This document shows positions 62,251 through 64,000 of a stretch of DNA of 64,000 nucleotides, one piece after another (position 1 is the stretch's first letter; every line of letters starts with the position of its first letter). The position numbers were made by a program, and so were the translations under genes. The notes under the pieces are model-generated. The model was not told where the DNA came from and did no database searches. It saw only the letters and a program-made list of their open reading frames with translations. The stretch comes from Tardiphaga robiniae (lineage in GTDB: Bacteria; Pseudomonadota; Alphaproteobacteria; Rhizobiales; Xanthobacteraceae), in NCBI RefSeq assembly GCF_001618955.1, contig NZ_LVYV01000012.1, positions 434,001-498,000 on the forward strand, in the 5' to 3' direction.

Positions 62251-62991
62251 ATGATGGCTTCGGCCGATCAAGCGACTGAAGCTTCGAAGCGCAGCGATAT
62301 TCTCGACCGGGTTGACTACCGTCTTGCCGAAACCGAAGCTGAGAAAGAGGCGATCTATAGCCTGCGCTATAGAGCCTATCTCCATGAGGGGGCCATCGAG
62401 CCTCGGGCGGATCGCCGTCTCGCCGACCGTTTCGATGATTTGCCGAATTCATGGACTTTCGGGATATTCGTTGATGGCGAGCTCGCCAGTTCGCTGCGCG
62501 TCAGCGTAGCGACGCCGGACAATCCGGAGACGCCCGCCGTCGATGCATTCGGGGACCTGTTGCGTCCCGAGCTGGACAAAGGGAAGATCATCGTCGACCC
62601 GAACCGCTTCGTGGCCGACCCGAACAACCGCACCAAGTTTCCTGAACTGCCCTACATGACGGTTCGGCTGGGCTATGTCGCCTGCGGCTATTTCAAAGCC
62701 GATATCGGGACGGCGACCGTGCGCGCCGAGCATCGTGCGTTTTATCGCAAGGTTTTCCTGCAGACGCCGATGTGCGAGCCGCGGCCTTATCCGACGCTGA
62801 CCAAGCCGCTATGCCTGATGGCGGCCGACTACGCCTCGGTGCGCGAACGTATTTTTATGCGCTACCCGCATTTCCGCTCCAGTCTCTTCGAGCAGCGGGC
62901 TCTGTTCGAGCGCAAGAGCGAGCCCCTGGCGCCGGATCTTCATTCATCCGAGTTCCATATCGCTCAGGCCGCGGTGTTGCCCCGCAGTTGA
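62251..62991 (+). CDS. N-acyl amino acid synthase FeeM-like GNAT-fold protein
   Basis: 246 aa. Seen: ETEAEKEAIYSLRYRAYLHE, DDLPNSWTFGIFVDGELASS, KGKIIVDPNRFVADPN and YMTVRLGYVACGYFKADIGT, the layout of FeeM/LasI-like acyltransferases related to homoserine-lactone synthases. Known: FeeM makes long-chain N-acyl tyrosines from acyl-ACP. Substrate here unknown; could make an acylated amino-acid lipid or signal. Starts ATGATG after GGAGACGG. Under a CtrA-type box and wedged between a c-di-GMP gene and pal, suggesting an envelope or cell-cycle role. Confidence 0.75.
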   Translation: MMASADQATEASKRSDILDRVDYRLAETEAEKEAIYSLRYRAYLHEGAIEPRADRRLADRFDDLPNSWTFGIFVDGELASSLRVSVATPDNPETPAVDAFGDLLRPELDKGKIIVDPNRFVADPNNRTKFPELPYMTVRLGYVACGYFKADIGTATVRAEHRAFYRKVFLQTPMCEPRPYPTLTKPLCLMAADYASVRERIFMRYPHFRSSLFEQRALFERKSEPLAPDLHSSEFHIAQAAVLPRS

Positions 62992-63261
62992 GGGTGGAGG
63001 ATGGCGACGGTCCCATCGCCGGTCGTTGCTGATTATTCCAGCAGTCCCGCAGCGGGATTCCGCCTAAAACCAGCTGCTTTCTCAGAACCTTCACCGTCGC
63101 GCCACATTTGCCAACCATTAACCACGTCGTTGCTTTTTCGCGGCCTGTGGCTTTTGATCGGTTTTGGCAACACCTCATCAAGGTTGACGGAACGTTCGCT
63201 TAACCAACGCCCTGTAGACCGAATGACAGTTGGGTAAAGCGTGAGCGTGGAGGCTCCGGGA

Positions 63262-63756
63262 ATGAAGCATCAGATGCGAATCCTCCAGGGATTAAAACTG
63301 GCTGCAGTGCTGGCCGTGGCGCTGTCGATGGGCGCCTGCGCCAACAAGAACGGTTTGGGTGCCGATGGCGCGATGGCCAATGCCGCCACGCCGGGCAGCC
63401 AGCAGGACTTCGTCGTCAATGTCGGCGATCGCGTGTTCTTCGAGAGCGATCAGACCGAACTGTCGCCGCAGGCGATCGCGACCCTGGACAAGCAGGCGCA
63501 GTGGCTGCAGCAGTACAACCGCTACTCCTTCACCATCGAAGGTCATGCGGACGAGCGCGGCACCCGCGAATACAACATTGCGCTCGGCGCCCGCCGTGCC
63601 CAGTCGGTTCGCACCTTCCTGGCCTCGCGCGGTATCGATGCCAGCCGGATGCGCACCATCTCCTACGGCAAGGAACGTCCGGTCGCGGTGTGTAACGACA
63701 TCTCGTGCTGGTCGCAGAACCGCCGTGCGGTTACCGTGCTGAACGCTGGCGCGTAA
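63262..63756 (+). CDS. pal: Peptidoglycan-associated lipoprotein Pal
   Basis: 164 aa from ATG 63262 (GTG 63241 and ATG 63274 possible). Seen: lipoprotein signal with lipobox LSMGAC, Ala/Gly linker, OmpA-like domain with GDRVFFESDQTELSPQA, FTIEGHADERGTREYNIALG and RTISYGKERPVAV. Anchored in the outer membrane, binds diaminopimelate in peptidoglycan and TolB. 270 bp after the FeeM-like gene, with its own upstream gap, and followed by a strong terminator. Confidence 0.95.
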   Translation: MKHQMRILQGLKLAAVLAVALSMGACANKNGLGADGAMANAATPGSQQDFVVNVGDRVFFESDQTELSPQAIATLDKQAQWLQQYNRYSFTIEGHADERGTREYNIALGARRAQSVRTFLASRGIDASRMRTISYGKERPVAVCNDISCWSQNRRAVTVLNAGA

Positions 63757-63775
63757 GCGACGTCTGATATCAAAC

Positions 63776-63811
63776 AAAATGGCGTCTGCCCCCGGGGCAG
63801 GCGCCATTTTT
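63776..63811 (+). terminator. Strong terminator after pal
   Basis: Seen: AAAATGGCG..TGCCC pairing with GGGCA..CGCCATTTTT, a long GC-rich stem flanked by A-tract and T-tract, so it could work in both directions. The 3' half GGGGCAGGCGCC recurs at 63816-63827, followed by TTT. Confidence 0.88.
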
Positions 63812-63920
63812 GTTTGGGGCAGGCGCCTTTGTCGCTGTCGAAAGTCACATTTTTGGCGTAGTGAAATCCTCATCGTGATGCGCGCCGATGGGGCGCGAAA
63901 CCGGTCATTTTCAGGCTCAA

Positions 63921-64000
63921 ATGTCATCCAGATCTCATTCGCTCGCCGGCGCTGCACTCGTCTCCATGCTGCTCGTCACGGCTTCGCCGGTTTGGGCGCA
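63921..64000 (+). CDS. cpoB: Probable Tol-Pal accessory protein CpoB/YbgF (5' part only)
   Basis: Seen: ATG 63921 followed by a signal peptide reading MSSRSHSLAGAALVSMLLVT then ASPVWA; the window ends at the expected cleavage site. Known: cpoB/ybgF follows pal in tol clusters and codes a secreted coiled-coil/TPR protein linking Tol-Pal to cell-wall synthesis. Only 26 codons are visible, so identity rests on position. Confidence 0.5.
   Translation, partial: MSSRSHSLAGAALVSMLLVTASPVWA

Noticed and set aside
63001-63237. 78-aa open frame on + between the FeeM-like gene and pal
   Set aside because: Ser/Pro/Arg-rich composition without domain or hydrophobic pattern; more likely the pal leader region.
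1-64000. Search for tRNA/rRNA genes, CRISPR arrays, insertion sequences, prophage and att sites
   Set aside because: None seen by eye; the only repeats are the three palindromic intergenic elements and the tolA codon repeats. A tRNAscan or ISfinder-type search could not be run here.

Overview
The window reads as chromosome of a high-GC alphaproteobacterium of the Bradyrhizobium / Rhodopseudomonas / Tardiphaga group (Nitrobacteraceae). The basis is the protein style of mnmA, pmtA, the tol-pal cluster and DUF2852, a CtrA-type site, a rhizobial-type Zur box and heavy use of GC-rich codons. I see no phage, transposase, CRISPR, tRNA or rRNA. The content is ordinary chromosome with several accessory uptake and stress loci.

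Layout. 0-4 kb: fliK (-), mnmA, pmtA and a small secreted protein. 4.1-12.7 kb (-): a complete-looking shikimate/quinate utilisation locus. It has a LysR regulator, a shikimate/quinate dehydrogenase, a five-gene branched-chain-amino-acid-type ABC importer, and a QuiC-type 3-dehydroshikimate dehydratase fused to an HPPD-like domain. 13-23 kb: glycosyltransferase, a TetR regulator divergent from an RND efflux pair with two palindromic operators, an NPD flavoprotein and a gamma-glutamyltransferase-like enzyme. A decayed histidine kinase follows at 23 kb. 23.4-26 kb: a diguanylate cyclase and a Zur-boxed COG0523 metallochaperone. 26-33.4 kb: iron-siderophore uptake (AraC regulator, TonB receptor, esterase, ABC importer).

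33.4-40 kb: two divergent phosphonate operons (acetyltransferase-phnM-DUF1045 and phnCDEE) with a Pho box facing each way, but no C-P lyase core genes. 40-54 kb: a divergent GST/TetR pair with a mirrored operator, then a YCII-ECF42 sigma operon. Three further transcription units (DoxX-VOC, GST-SnoaL, YCII-YCII) carry the same promoter-like motif, TGTCGG-N17-CGTC, as the sigma operon. A tandem pair of paralogous TonB receptors with an SDR gene between them is embedded here. 54-64 kb: TetR, DUF2852, then tolQRAB and pal. Between tolB and pal lie a GGDEF-EAL protein and a FeeM-like acyl-amino-acid synthase gene with a perfect CtrA-type box. The window ends inside the signal peptide of a probable cpoB/ybgF.

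The strongest new observations are four. (1) A local ECF42 regulon is defined by four motif copies with identical spacing. (2) The shikimate-to-protocatechuate import and catabolism locus has LysR-type TAACA/TGTTA operators. (3) A family of palindromic intergenic repeats has two of its three copies directly downstream of ABC binding-protein genes, where they could lower permease expression. (4) Two signalling/acylation genes interrupt tol-pal.
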